From: Cruorifilaria tuberocauda
Taxonomy: Eukaryota > Nematoda > Chromadorea > Rhabditida > Onchocercidae
DNA length: 64,000 nt
Assembly: GCA_013365365.1 (NCBI GenBank)
Contig: JABVXU010000007.1
Location: 186,001 to 250,000 of the forward strand
Reading direction: 5' to 3'
Under the pieces are notes generated by a model. That model was given only the letters and a program-made list of their open reading frames with translations. It was not told the origin of the DNA and made no database searches. Shown one piece after another: positions 23,994 to 39,583 of the stretch; position 1 is the stretch's first letter, and each line of letters opens with the position of its first letter. A program made the translations under genes and the position numbers.

Positions 23994-26680
23994 TCAATAG
24001 TTTTTCAAAAAAGCATTATACACATTCAAATATGTATGTGCTACATTAAGAGCAAATTTTCGATCGGATGGTTGTAACAGAGAACTAACATGTACATAAT
24101 TCGCTGAACCTTCGTTATAATCAGCTTTATGCAACTGTACCAAAAATTCATGCCGTCTGCGGATTGCTCCAATGGAAAATCTCAAACACAATGGCCATTC
24201 AGCAATTTGCAAGTTTGATAGATGCATAGTGTAACGAAGATAATTGTATGTTGCATGTAAAGCGCTCGATTCTAAAACATTAATAGAACTGATATCCAAT
24301 TCAGTAGTTTCACAACTTTTCACTGCAGTAGGACAACAGTACTTTCTATTTGACGATATCTGCGATATCACTACCATACGAAGCTAAATAAATCATGCAT
24401 TTTCACTGCATGATCAATAATCTGGAATAATCACTAGCAGAATATTATAATTGATACAGATCAAAAGTTTAATTAAATTATTTAAGAAATTCCTACTTAC
24501 CTATCATAAAAACTCTCGGATCCTTCAGTAAAATTGCCTTAATTTGTTCTTTTGTGAATTCCAGCTCTTCGTTCAACATGGTAACAAGTCGCTGAAAATA
24601 ACACATATTAACTTCATTAGCAGCAACATTGTTTGTCTGCCTTATTTTAATTTAAAACAAACTTAAATTTCTAAAATGTCGCATCATTACTGAAAACTTT
24701 ATTGAAATCTCTACAACAAAAATATCATCCACGCGTTTACTTCAAGCGGTCCAACACCGTACATAGTAATTCTTGGTTCATTTACTATGATTTGACGCAT
24801 TTCATCTCCTGTCAGATCGAAGGTTTTTTGAATCCACCCCAAGCGAGCATCCGTTATTTTGACGTCTGTATTTAACCAAAACCTGATATAAAATATACCA
24901 TGAAATAAATGCACATGAAAACTTCAAAAACATTTCCAATAATCAGAACAATGGTCTCTTGATGTTGTAGATAAACCAACAAGGATTTTCAAATACAGCG
25001 AACGAATAGTCAATTATTGCTACGATCAGTTACAAGAAATTATGTTTTGAAGACTTGAATGAAAAAAACCAACCTACTGTTTTTCACGATTTTAAGAATT
25101 TTGATTTTAGTCAGCCGCTTTGTATAAAGGTAATTTAATCGAATCTGGAACCACAAGAAATACAGTACATTTATTTCGATTGTAAAATATGAATAAAAAA
25201 ATTTCAAACTTTCCTTCGATGAAAATAATGATCACATACCTGCATGCTTTCTAAATCTTGTAATAAGAAATACGGATTTCGTGTCAAATATGAGCCAATA
25301 TCGGTTAGAGGCATACCAACTTGATGAATTAACCAAACAAGTTTCGGTCTTACATCATTTTCCCAATCTAATTTTATCAATTTACGGCCGATATGTGTCA
25401 CTGAATCGACCTAGAAAGAGCTGAATATAAGAAAGACAAATCAGTGTACATATCTCAAAAACTTTAGACGTTATTTGAAATTTCTGAGTGACAAACCTCA
25501 AACAAATCCATGCCCAGTTCGACAAGTACCTGCAGTACTGGTAAATGATTAACATATTGAGCAATAGACCAAGAATGCGTGGGAGGTAACAATGACGGAT
25601 TTGTAGCTGGATCGAATGGAAGTGGATTTTCCCTAAACGAATCAGAAGAACTTGAAAAATAGCAGAGAATTTTGATGTGATTTTTTTAGCATTAATTATG
25701 CTCAAATGACTTTGCACGATAGCACTACTATTTAAAAATATAATTAAATTTATTACCAATATCAGCTATGCTAAACAAATTACTAAGCTCAGTGTATCAT
25801 AACAGTAGAACAGAGCATAAGCAGGGTCGAAAGATATCAACCTAACTTCTGGACTCTCGAGTTTTATTATTGAAAAACGGGAAAGAACCTTGATGGTGGC
25901 TGCATAAAGTTCGACTTATCCAGTTCTCCCTCTGAATAAACAATGGGTCGAAATCGATTGGCTTCTACCTTTTGCTTTTTCCGTCGTGTTGAGAAAGAGT
26001 TTTGCAATGGTAGCTATGAAAGGATTTAATAAAATCAAATATAAAAGAAGTATTATCATTGCAGCTTTCAGACCACATCTTATTAAGAGAATGTATGCAC
26101 GAAAACAGCACTCTCTTCCAATTCTTAACTCAAAGACAGATTCTCATAACCAATCCATTCATATTATTACACATTGGAAGGAAAGAGACAGTTCAAAGTC
26201 TAAAACCTACAGTTCTATCAATGATATTTATTTGCTTCGATGTAAGATTTTCCTTTTTATCAAATACGTCTGACATAGAATCACTGGCTGAAATATTCCG
26301 CTTCTCAATCTGTAATAGGTCAAAATTATATTAACGTTCAACTCCCATTAAATTTTGATGTCAATTTATTCCACGTTAGCAGTAAAACTACTTATCTTCA
26401 GAAAAATTTTTGTTGAGACTTGAAATGTTTACATGAAGCCTAGTATGTATACGTCTGATGTAAATGTATATATGTAGTATGTATATGCTAGTATGTGTAT
26501 GTCTGATGTAAATTGATGCAAAATTACTACAGCTCTATCCAAATAAAAATGACGCACCTCACTCCATTTATCACTGATTTCCACCGCCTGCTGTACATTA
26601 CCATCGACGAATTTTCGTAAGCAAAAAGCAGCTACAGTATTTTTTTGAAGACCTTGATAGTTACGCCGCAAGAAAATCAT
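23994..26680 (-). CDS. mterf3: MTERF3, mitochondrial transcription termination factor family
   Basis: 385 aa in nine exons: 26680-26558, 26309-26207, 25931-25889, 25632-25497, 25410-25240, 25144-25074, 24882-24741, 24591-24501, 24271-23994; all phases join. The N-terminus (MIFLRRNYQGLQKNT) is basic and hydroxylated without acidic residues, as in a mitochondrial presequence. The mTERF repeats align with human MTERF3 in order: LDWENDVRPKLVWLIHQVGM, DIGSYLTRNPYFLLQDLE, RLNYLYTKRLTKIKILKIV, LGWIQKTFDLTGDEMRQII, ELEFTKEQIKAILLKDPRV and WPLCLRFSIGAIRRRHEFL. MTERF3 binds the mitochondrial genome and dampens transcription and supports mitoribosome assembly in animals (family knowledge). The start of the last exon has competing upstream AG acceptors; 24271 was chosen because it restores the alignment without an insertion. 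Its neighbour TOM22 is also mitochondrial. Confidence 0.9.
26440..26513. repeat. imperfect 48-bp-spaced duplication in MTERF3 intron 1
   Basis: A 26-base segment at 26440-26465 recurs with two mismatches at 26488-26513, separated by TATAT-rich sequence of the same flavour. It looks like a minisatellite-like duplication. Confidence 0.7.
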
Positions 26681-27330
26681 GCACCAATAACGTCAAATTT
26701 TCCCAAACAAAACTACCTGAATGTTCATCACATTCATCCAAGTCAGCATCCTTCGAATTTGTGTGGGAACTTTGACGTACTTATTTATTGTGTATTAGGC
26801 AATAAACTGAAAGATTTGTCTGAAAATCCGAAGAGCAGAATATTTCCCCTGGTAATTTATTCCATCATAATTGTAGAAAAAACGTGAACAACATTTGAAC
26901 ATTTTATTCAACAAAACAATGCACAAAATTATATCCGAGTAATAGTAATTACATTAAATTCAATCTCATTCTCATGCACTATTATTTCAGCTAAACAAAT
27001 TAAAAACCTGAAAACATACTGATTTTTAATTTGAACAAATAATCACAAAATATCACCGGTATATGAAAATTCAAAGATTATTGTGACTGAAGATTAATTT
27101 TAACCAATGATGAAAATGCTTAGAAACACTGCTAGAAACGAAGAAACACTGATTTTCAGAAAATTTTTTATGAATCACGAAGGCTGAGCCTTCCATATCT
27201 CAAATAAAATAAAATTTGTGAAACCAAATTTTAATGATGATTCATACCTAAAGGAATTGGTTAATCCAGAATAGAGTGAAAATAAGACAAAAAATATAAA
27301 ATCACTGAGACTTTATAATTATAAAAAATA
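26681..27330. other. intergenic between TOM22 and MTERF3
   Basis: About 650 bases with no recognised coding sequence; it holds the TOM22 3' end and the MTERF3 5' region. Confidence 0.45.
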
Positions 27331-28156
27331 CTACTGTTTCGCTGCACTTACAGCAGCACTCGGACCGAGTAACATTTGCCTCTGCTGAGCTACCTGCAAC
27401 AAAAATTAATTACTGCATCAAAATTTCCCGATCAATCATTGGAATTGAAACATCAAGTGTTATAGAAAATTAAAGATGCAATAAATTAATTACAGTCAGC
27501 TTAGTTACATAATGATGGTAAAATAAGTAAATAGCATTCGCTAAGTATGAGCAATTTAACAAACCAATCCCCTAAATTTAGCATCTTAAACAAAAAAATT
27601 GTTCACTTTTAACTTCTCACAGGCTAGAAAACTAATTATGTGTTCATCATGAAAGGGGAAAATATTTATCTGTCAAAAGAATACACACTGAGAAAAAACA
27701 CATGCCTTACACAACCTCAATGACATAAAAAGCAAATGAAAAATGAACTTGGCTTTTTTCGTATTCAGATCTTTCCTTTTCGATTACATATGGTAAGATT
27801 AAAATCATCATCGATGACGATACAATCCAAAGTGCAGATTTCACAAACGAAAACTGAAACAGTTTCACATTACTGAAAACTGCATTACATTTATCTTTCA
27901 ACATGCATGCTAAATTCAATAAACAACAAATATTTCTCATATGAAATACATTACAGATATGCTCGAAACATAACAAAAAGAAATCTACCGCATGTTTTGC
28001 AGCCCATATCGACCAATCAACAGACGATTCTAGCTTACATCTGAATGCATCAGGAAACATCTCACGAAGACCCCAAAGTCTTTCAGCAATCGTTTCCTCC
28101 AGCTCATCATCCGGAATCTGATCCCATTCATCACCACCAATTTTACTAACTGCCAT
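27331..28156 (-). CDS. tomm-22: TOM22, mitochondrial import receptor subunit
   Basis: 111 aa in three phase-0 exons: 28156-27989, 27853-27749, 27393-27331. The acidic cytosolic part (DEWDQIPDDELEETIAERLW) leads to the family signature ERLWGLREMFPD, a single membrane helix (ALWIVSSSMMILILPYVIE) and the intermembrane-space tail ending QQRQMLLGPS plus an Ala-rich end. TOM22 is the central receptor and organiser of the outer-membrane TOM pore (family knowledge). The ATG at 28156 is preferred because MAVSKIGGDEW matches the expected length; an upstream in-frame ATG at 28219 would add a Lys-rich stretch that looks untranslated. Confidence 0.93.
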
Positions 28157-28993
28157 TCTCCTGTTTTCTTTTTCTCTTTTAATAGAAACTAATGAAAATT
28201 TTTTAATTTGCTTCATCAAACAAGATTCAGATCTTAAAATAACCGTACTCGCAAAGTGGTCCCAGTAATGTCAGTGAAGAGTGCAGAAAATCGGTCAAAC
28301 TACGAAAAGTCTGGAGATATGAGACAGGGTTCCGTAAGCACGATTATGGGAAAAGTAAGCAACAAATAAAATGGTTCTGTTAAAATTAAAAATACCACAG
28401 TCAAAATGGTGCTGAAAAGCATATGCATAAGAATTAAATGATCAATTACTAATGAATTTGCCTTGCGCTTTATTTTATTAATAACATTGACAAGACATGA
28501 CGCGACTGGAGATTAAAAAATACAATACAACTTCACAAAAAATTTTGAAAATAAAAAATGTCCGACCTCGTGAAAATTATAAACAATACAAAATGTCCAT
28601 AATAAACAGATAAAATTCTACTTTGTGCTAAACATTTTGCATGATTACCAAATCATCAAATTCATAATGAACCACTGTTCCTAATATAAATGAGATATAG
28701 AACTACACTGAGCAATGACTCTTCATTCTTCTCTTCACTACTTATCCCATATTCCTTCAAGAGAAGCTAACTCACAAAGCTAAATTCTGAAAAACATAGC
28801 TGGACTATCCTTGTTGATAAAATTGATTCTTCGAATAAAATATAATCAAAAAAATCTGAATTAAAACCTTCAGATCGAAAAAAGTATTTAGGAGAAAACA
28901 TGCGAAACATAACGGAAGAACAAACAAGAAAAGACAGTAATTAACACATAACGACTCACAATGGAAATTGCTTTTGAACGCAAAACTTCGTTT
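28157..28993. other. intergenic between RUVBL1 and TOM22
   Basis: About 840 bases, AT-rich. No exon was recognised; the first 200 bases upstream of TOM22 are less AT-rich and probably regulatory. Confidence 0.45.
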
Positions 28994-32184
<3,191 letters not shown>

Positions 32185-33615
32185 CTAAAAACAACGCAAC
32201 AGCTTAAACGTTTAAATCTGTATAAGTGATATGCATATAAGTAATAATACGTGTCATATATGAAATTAGGATGAACAAAAATCAACAGTAAAATACAATT
32301 ACACTGAATAATACGAAATTTTTTGGAGAATTCTTCACTGTATAAATATTTTATATTCTATGATGTGTATTTAAAAAAAATTTATGTATCTGTGGGACAT
32401 TTTTATAAGCAAAACCATACAAAATGCATAAAAATCCTCAAGTAATACGTTCAAGCATACCTAACATACGTCTATGCGCCAAACCACGTCTATGAAAGTC
32501 GTATGTCATATTGATAGGTTGGAGTGAAATTGACATCCCGCAATATTAAATGTGGTACCATGATGAAATGGTGATAGAGTTCGTGGAATGTTGCGTAAGA
32601 ATCAGCATGATTGGCCCATTTGTTCGAGTCATCTCTTTTAGTTCCTCTTTATTATCATCTCTTAACTTATAAATCAGTGACTATTTTATGCCTTATCACA
32701 CTATGATATATCAAGTGGTCTGATTAGTTTGGAATATTATTACTGAAACATTGAGAACAATGATCATTTCATCTGTAAAACAAGAATTTCAGGTCTGAGT
32801 TTATCACAGAGTCGCATCATCACAACCGCAACATTTTAAGTTCAATATGGCAATGCATTATCTTAACAAGCAACGAAATTTAAAAAACATTAAATTAAGC
32901 AATAACAAAAATTAATAATAATTAATAATTTTCTTAAGTCCTTAAATAATTTAAACCTACTAGGAAACTCAAGAATCTGTGCAGCATGTAATTAGTTCCA
33001 TCTTTTCTTGAAACGAATGAATGGAATGATCAAAAACTTCAAACCACTACAGTTGTTCACTTCCTAGAAATAGCATCCACACTCTGAATAGAACAAAAAA
33101 ACCTACAATATTGCATCGATATAATTTTTAAAATATTCAGAAATACGCCCTCTAACAGATTTCCTCAAACTACACGTAGACATGAAAGAATACTGTGAAG
33201 ATGTAAATAAGCTAGAGGTATATCAAACATCAGATCACGAAAAACGTGACTACAGTGTTTTTGAAAAACAGGATACTAATAGCGCATATAAGAAGTATGA
33301 TACAATTAGCAGATAAACATAAATTAATGTAATGATAGAATGAACAATTATAAAAGCACATATTAATGTTTGCTTCACAGTCTATGCCAATTAAAAAAGG
33401 CGTGAAAATATTATTAAAACTTAAAGTAAATCGTATGTGAAACAAAATTAAGAGTAATTATCTTCAAAGTAGTGCATATTTCGCACAGTGAATGGTATCT
33501 AATTTCTGAAAGCAGAATGTTCTGGAATTTCCAGCACTGATATGACTTGTAAAATAGCTGTTTGTAAGCTGCGATAATCAGCAAAAATCAAGCCAGTCTA
33601 ACTGATAAGCAAATA
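32185..33615. other. intergenic between SLC10-like gene and RUVBL1
   Basis: About 1.4 kb. No convincing coding exon was found. A stretch near 32450-32560 is less AT-rich (repeated CGTCTATG motifs) and may be RUVBL1 upstream regulatory sequence. Confidence 0.4.
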
Positions 33616-36600
33616 TTAAGGATGAGAGATTTCCCGCAAGATATTTCGTTTTTCTTGAATCTTCATTAAAGGACTGCCGTCGTTTAGATTGTATTTATAC
33701 TCAACAGCAGTAACATCATTCTTGGAGTTTCCAGTTACTCCATCAATTTTAACTGCTGTCTCCTCGAGATCATTAGTTTCTTCATTTCCTTTTTTTTTTC
33801 CTACCTTTTTCCATAACCAATGTATCGCTGCAATGAACAGAAGCGGTACTGGTGTCATACTTGCACAGATAACGGGAATCACTGCACTGATGTCAGCATC
33901 CGGATCAGGAAACGAAAACTGAAATTATTAAAGTGGAAGAAAACGAATAACTAGCGAAATGAAATTTTATAAAATAAAGCATTTACAGATTGTCGAACTT
34001 TCTTAACAAGAAAATTACTGTTCATTTAGTGAGTTATGAAAAGATATCAAGGAATTTTATGAATAAAGAAAATGAAGTCCTTTTTGTTAAAACGAAATAA
34101 CTATTCTGTGCTTGGATTTAGTCACCAATTAACTAATATCTTGACTATGTACTAATATCTTGATATAATAGAATGGTCCTTGAAAACAATGTTATTTTTC
34201 TCATTTCACAACAATTCCTGTTAATAAATTACACATGTATTAACAGCTAGTAACAACAACTTACCTTTAGCAACATGATAGCTATACCCGTATTTTGAAT
34301 ACCAGTTTCGATTGCTATTGAGGTGACGTTGGGTGGCGATTGTCGGAGAATAACTGCTGTCAAGCAGCCAATCGCGAAACCACACCAAGGAAGCAATAAA
34401 CTTCTGAAATTTTAAACCAGAAAACAGAAAAATAAAATGAGGCACTGAAATGTTGAAAAAGATAGACAGCAAAATGATACCCGACAACAGTTCTCCACGT
34501 CAGTAAACGAATCATATATATATTGGCGATTGCTCCGAAACCAATTAAAAAAACCAAGACGAATACAATAAACGGACGCATAATCTAGAAATGAATGTAT
34601 CACCTGTAATGAAGATCAACTTGTTTGCTCAAAAAAGGATAAGCTAACAAAATTCATTCTTCTTAAATTTAAAAAGCAACCTTTCGAGCCTGAACTCGTA
34701 AAGCTGGCTTAAAATACGAAGTTCCAACACCGAAAATCAGCGGTACTATCATCATAGCCAAAGAAGAGACGATTTTGATGTATGGAACCTTGATAACTGC
34801 TTCAGGATGGAAAGTTTCAAGAAAGTGGAAACCCAAAAGCCACATCCAGAATGGTATCATGACTATAATACTATGACATACTAACTTCATAATCAGAACA
34901 CGTCCTGGTACAAAAAAAAAGATTTGTGTTCCTGGAAAATTCGCATAAAACGTGGTGTTTGAAACAATTTAAAAATTAATCTATGAAAGAAGTGTGGATT
35001 GCAATTTTAAGGAGGACGATAAGACTATTCGAACTGATAAAAAAACCAGCAACAAATACTAAAAGCAGATTTTTCCTTGAATTTTTACTCGTTTAGTAAT
35101 AAAGAATAAATTTACCTAAGGATGCTAAGGTACTACAAAATGTCATTGTTAGAGATACTGGTAAATTCCCATCCAACAAAATGGTCCAATAATTGCTGGC
35201 ACCGCCACCAGGTACACAACCAGTAACAAATAAACCAAGCGCGAAAGAATGCAAACCTTTAGCAGTGAACACAACATTTGCAATACCCCACGCAAGCTAA
35301 ATAGAAATTGAATTTTTTTCTTAAATCTTGTTCATATTGACCTACGGCAGGATATTATCTTAAAAGTTCCAATCAACTGAAGTGAGCAATATGTTTTGGC
35401 ATTGAAGACCATAAAATTCAATCAGCTCAAAAACCTAAATAAAAATAAAAAAAATTTATTTGAGATAAGAGTAACAAGACTATTGCAATGGTAAACAGTT
35501 CACCATTGATATATTATTTAACACTTACTTCAGATTACAGCCACCATATTTGAGCTTTAAGATTTCCGACTTGCTTTTCAAAAATCATCCGCCATCAACA
35601 AATCAAATTAGTTTAATTAGGAAGAAAATAACTTACCAAAGGCATTGCAATAAATTGCGTGCAAAAACCGATCATCGGTGCTACGGGTTCCCTAATTGCT
35701 TTCAGCATTACACGACCATCGAGCTAGAATAATAATTTGTAAATGAATCACAACGACAGTTTTTTATTAAAAAAATAACTATTTATAACTAAGTTGATAA
35801 CTGAATTCATCTCAATTTCCTATTTAACGCAGTGAAAGAAGCAAACATTTCGATTTCTTAATTAAAACTTTGGTCAATCAAACTCTTTGCTTCTTCTCTG
35901 CACCAAGAACTCCTCATTTGTTGAAGAAAATGCCCGCATCTAAAATTTTAAAAAATATTGTAAAACAAAAAAAAAAAACTACCTCGCACCCCATTAAGAT
36001 GTTAGCGATGATAATCAGAATAAGTAATGCTGATAGAAATAACTGATTTTCAAGCCGTTTGTTGTCCTGAATAACCCAAACATCCAACGTGTTACTTTGG
36101 TCAAAAATATTTTTGTTCTGCAATAAAGAATTTTTTAATGCAACAGAGTTCTAAAACTATAACAAAATGGCTTGATGCAAAAACCATATTATGCTTACTT
36201 TGTCTATTTCATATAAAAATCGATCATTATCGATTGTTTCATTCATACTTAATAAACGTACTTTTACAGCTGTTTTACCAAGGAAATGTCCAGTAAGTGT
36301 GATATTCACCTGCAAAATTATAACGAATTGCTCATCTTAAAACGTTAAGAAATTTGCAAAGAAAAACTTCTTAAAAGAATCGTAAAGTAAAATTTTATAA
36401 GGACTTCGTATGTTTCGGAATCATTTCTCTTCGATGAATATTCACCCAATTTGAACTGTTTTTGTTCTTTTTCTGCTGTAGCAATATCTTCATCAATCGA
36501 TCTGTAAAACCAAAAAATACTATCGGTAAATAATGGCCAATAAATAGGTTTGCTTGAAAAACTAATCTTTATTGGATATATGACTTTTCTCAGTTGCCAT

Positions 36601-36936
36601 CTGAAACAAGAAGATACTATTGTTAAAAATATTGTTAAAAAAGTAAAAAAGTTACTTTGAATTGTCGTAAAATGTTAAATTGTTCAAAGAAAAAATTCCT
36701 AACTTCAAAATAACTGTAAATGGTTTTTCGGATAGTAATTTTATAAATTCTCGACGACTCGTATCCACATCAACAGTTACTTTGACAGTTTTATTAGTAC
36801 CAGCAACGAGATCATGAACATAGGGAGGCTCAAATCGAACACGAGCAATTGATTGTATTCCGGAACTAGTCACTGATACTATCATATTTAGAATTAGCCG
36901 CATTAATAGATGAAACGGACATCCTCGAAGAGCCAT
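33616..36936 (-). CDS. SLC10 (sodium/bile-acid cotransporter) family membrane protein with large N-terminal ectodomain
   Basis: 553 aa in ten exons: 36936-36656, 36501-36405, 36309-36199, 36117-35983, 35723-35637, 35296-35116, 34904-34681, 34584-34481, 34403-34265, 33918-33616; all phases join. A signal peptide (residues about 1-25) and a roughly 150-residue extracellular domain precede the transporter core, an arrangement like vertebrate SLC10A3/A5. The core shows NILMGCE in TM1, EPVAPMIGFCTQFIAMPL, the cross-over FVTGCVPGGGASNYWTILL, and the SLC10 signature ETGIQNTGIAIMLL. The cytosolic tail is long, basic and acidic mixed. SLC10 proteins couple Na+ to uptake of organic anions such as bile acids or sulfated steroids (family knowledge); the substrate here is unknown, and SLC10A3-like members are orphans. 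An AG at 36600 with open frame nearby was not used because it breaks phase. Confidence 0.9.
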
Positions 36937-38555
36937 TTACTCTGAACAGTAAATATATATTTCTAAACAAAAGTAATTTAATTGATACAAACGAGATAAA
37001 AAGCATTTTAATCCAATTTAAAGTAGAATGTTCTGTTGTAAATTACAGCTAACTTGCATTTTCGATAATAAAAATCAAAATTACCAACCACTCGAATACT
37101 ATCTTTATCAGTTAAACGAGAAATTCATGCAATAAATTGCTTTATTTTATGAAAACAATTAAAAAATGTACTAGCATAATTTTTTAATATAATAAAAATA
37201 GTTTACTAAAAATAAACACTCAACAAATATATTAACTCACTAAAATTATATCTCTAACACTATTAAAATTAATAACATCAAGAATTTCCGTATATCTTTT
37301 AGATTAAAATTTTTGTTCCAAAAGGAAAAAGAAAAAAACTGGCACTAGATTTTATTTATTGAATGAAACTATAAATAGTATATATTCGAAAAATACTGCA
37401 CTGTTAAAATGAATAATGAGCAGATGAATTGTTAATGGTAAAAATTTCAATTAAAGAAGCAATTTTAGGCAAGAAAAGCATCACCATATCCACTCAACAA
37501 AATTACTTCTCTCGAGAGAAGATTTTGTAAGCTAACTTCAGCATAGTTAATTAGCTAAATTGACTAATACCCCTTACCTCTTCTTCATTCTACTACCTAT
37601 TAAGTTTTATTGCGTCTTTTTTGAAAGAAATAATAACAATGATTGATCGAGTTCTAACAAATACGAAATGCATCACCAAATTGACCAGATTTTGCTACAG
37701 TACAATAAAAACCAAAGTGATATTTTGTTAACTGCACGAAAATTAATAAATAAAAGTGGAATTGAAATAAAAAGTTATTACAAATTCTAAAGCAAAATAC
37801 GACAGAGGCTTCATCAGACTAGTTGCTATGGTTATTTAAATCATAGAATGTCACATATCGTAATGCACAATTATTCTAATTGCACCATTGTTATTTAAAA
37901 TATAAAAATTTAATGTTATAGAAAAAAACAGAATGAAAGATTGTGCGAAAGAAAACTATTAGTTGAAATCGAAAATTCCAACTTTAAATAATTCGAATAA
38001 ACTATAAATATATTTTTTTGCATCCCTAGAGGTAATTAATGTGTTATTGAAAAGTTAAAAAATTGAAAATGCTTGCAGGAGTAAAAAACTGCGCGCTATC
38101 TTTTACGATGAAATTACAACGATTCCTAATTTCAGAGGGAAACAAAAAAAAACCAGTGCAAATAATAATAATAAATAACAATGAAGCAAAATGTTTTCTT
38201 ACAATTAATTTTGATATATTTCAGCTCTCATCACTAAAATATGTTGGACGAAGAAATTCAATAACACATTCCTACAACTATTTAATGGAATCTCGCGCAA
38301 ACTTGTTCTATCACGTAACAGACGAGTAATTTTCATCATAAAATCAATTCAAAGTGACATAAAGTTCACATTTTCATGGTGAAAAAAAAGGTTGAAAAGT
38401 TTGTAAAGGAAATAGATTTGCTGTCCTATGATGTTACTTGAAAGAGAAAGGAAAATTACGATCACGAAAATATTCAAACGAATATTTTGACACATAATAA
38501 CTACTGCAGAAATGTTTTAGGAACCATAAAATGATGGATTTTCCTTTTAGCGAAT
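36937..38555. other. intergenic upstream of SLC10-like gene
   Basis: About 1.6 kb of AT-rich DNA. An open frame at 38063-38329 (plus) was examined and has no family resemblance, so nothing is called here. Confidence 0.4.
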
Positions 38556-38790
38556 GAGAATATAAAAATTAAAATGGAAAGAACATTTTAAATGCTTGAA
38601 TTTTCGAAAAGAATAAATAAAAGTCGAAGTAACATTTTAACAGTATAAAGAATAAAAATCGAAGTACCATTTTCATTGTTTGAATTATCAAAAGGAATAA
38701 ATAAAAACTGAAGTAACATTTTAATTGTTTGAATTTTAAAAAGAATAAATAAAAATCAAAATAACATTTTCATTTCTTGAAATTTCTATG
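38556..38790. repeat. imperfect tandem minisatellite, about five 40-50 bp copies
   Basis: Repeated units contain GAATAAATAAAAATCGAAGT then AACATTTTAATTGTTTGAAT. GAATAAA starts recur at 38611, 38650, 38694 and 38743, with a more degraded copy before 38611. Divergence between copies suggests an old array. Confidence 0.75.
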
Positions 38791-39323
38791 TTTTTAAATT
38801 ACATGAAATAAATAATTTCAAAGAATTTCAATTTCAATTTCAATGGAACAATATAACAAATGATACAATTGTAAATTGCTGTGAATTGAAAACTGAAAAA
38901 AAAATTTATGAACGACGGATAGTTACTGATGATGCGAAAGTGATGACGCAAGAAAAAAATTTGTTGGATATGACGAAAAGTTCTTATTCATTTCAACGAG
39001 TTTCAGAAAAATGGTTGGAATTTCCTGGCTACGAAAAAAAACTCTTCATTTTTACATTTCTTTCTTTTTAACAATTCAATTGTTTATATCTATAAAATAT
39101 TTCATTGTTCACTGATCAAAAAATAAAATAAAATAAATGAAGTAAAATTAAAATAAAAAACAGTAATTATCAATTGAAATAAATGAAAAGAATGAAATGT
39201 CCTTTGCATTCCATGCCTGATTATACTCCAAAATTGAAGTCTACCATAGGAAAAAAATCAATATAATCACTAGCAATATACCATTATGTTCAAATTATAT
39301 TTCTAATTGATGGTATGGTATGG

Positions 39324-39362
39324 TATATAAATAGAAGAGTTCAAAGGTCCGGCCGTATCAGC
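39324..39362 (+). promoter_or_regulatory. TATA box plus initiator-like site
   Basis: TATATAAATAG at 39324-39334 lies about 30-34 bases before a TATCAG sequence (39356-39361), a spacing typical of a focused RNA polymerase II promoter. It is preceded by a GGTATGGTATGGTAT tract and followed by the short secreted ORF starting at 39377. Confidence 0.45.
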
Positions 39363-39376
39363 CATGTAAAATTTAT

Positions 39377-39583
39377 ATGAAACTGATTACTCTCATTATT
39401 TGCTTTACAATAATAAAGATAAACTTTAACGTAAAATTTTCACTCCTAACAGCTTCTTTATTATTTGATTATCCATCCAGAAACAAAATTCTCAGCGTGA
39501 ACATACCCAAAGTTAGCGTGGATAAATCATTATACTTACAATTATTCTCACACAATCGATTACAGAAATTGGAACTTGAATAA
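39377..39583 (+). CDS. candidate intronless short secreted peptide, 68 aa, unrecognised
   Basis: ATG at 39377, stop at 39583, no introns. The first 20 or so residues form a plausible signal peptide (MKLITLIICFTIIKINFNV), followed by a moderately polar region with few low-complexity features (SLYLQLFSHNRLQKLELE at the C-terminus). It lies about 15 bases downstream of a minimal upstream ATG-TAA and about 43-50 bases downstream of a TATA element. No dibasic-flanked RFamide or other known neuropeptide signature was recognised. It could be an orphan secreted peptide gene, or a chance ORF in AT-rich DNA; the promoter-like context raises it above background. Confidence 0.4.
   Translation: MKLITLIICFTIIKINFNVKFSLLTASLLFDYPSRNKILSVNIPKVSVDKSLYLQLFSHNRLQKLELE

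Noticed and set aside
24272..24377. N-terminal extension of the last MTERF3 exon using upstream AG acceptors
   Set aside because: It is open, but it inserts 17 or more residues in a region where the MTERF3 alignment needs about three; the acceptor at 24272 fits exactly.
33230..33445. Minus-strand Phe/Cys/Ile-rich ORF upstream of RUVBL1
   Set aside because: The composition is typical of chance frames in AT-rich DNA; no start context or partner exon was found.
36531..36600. Possible extra SLC10 exon after a TTTCAG acceptor at 36600
   Set aside because: Including it breaks the reading phase into the next exon, whereas joining 36656 directly to 36501 keeps the frame.
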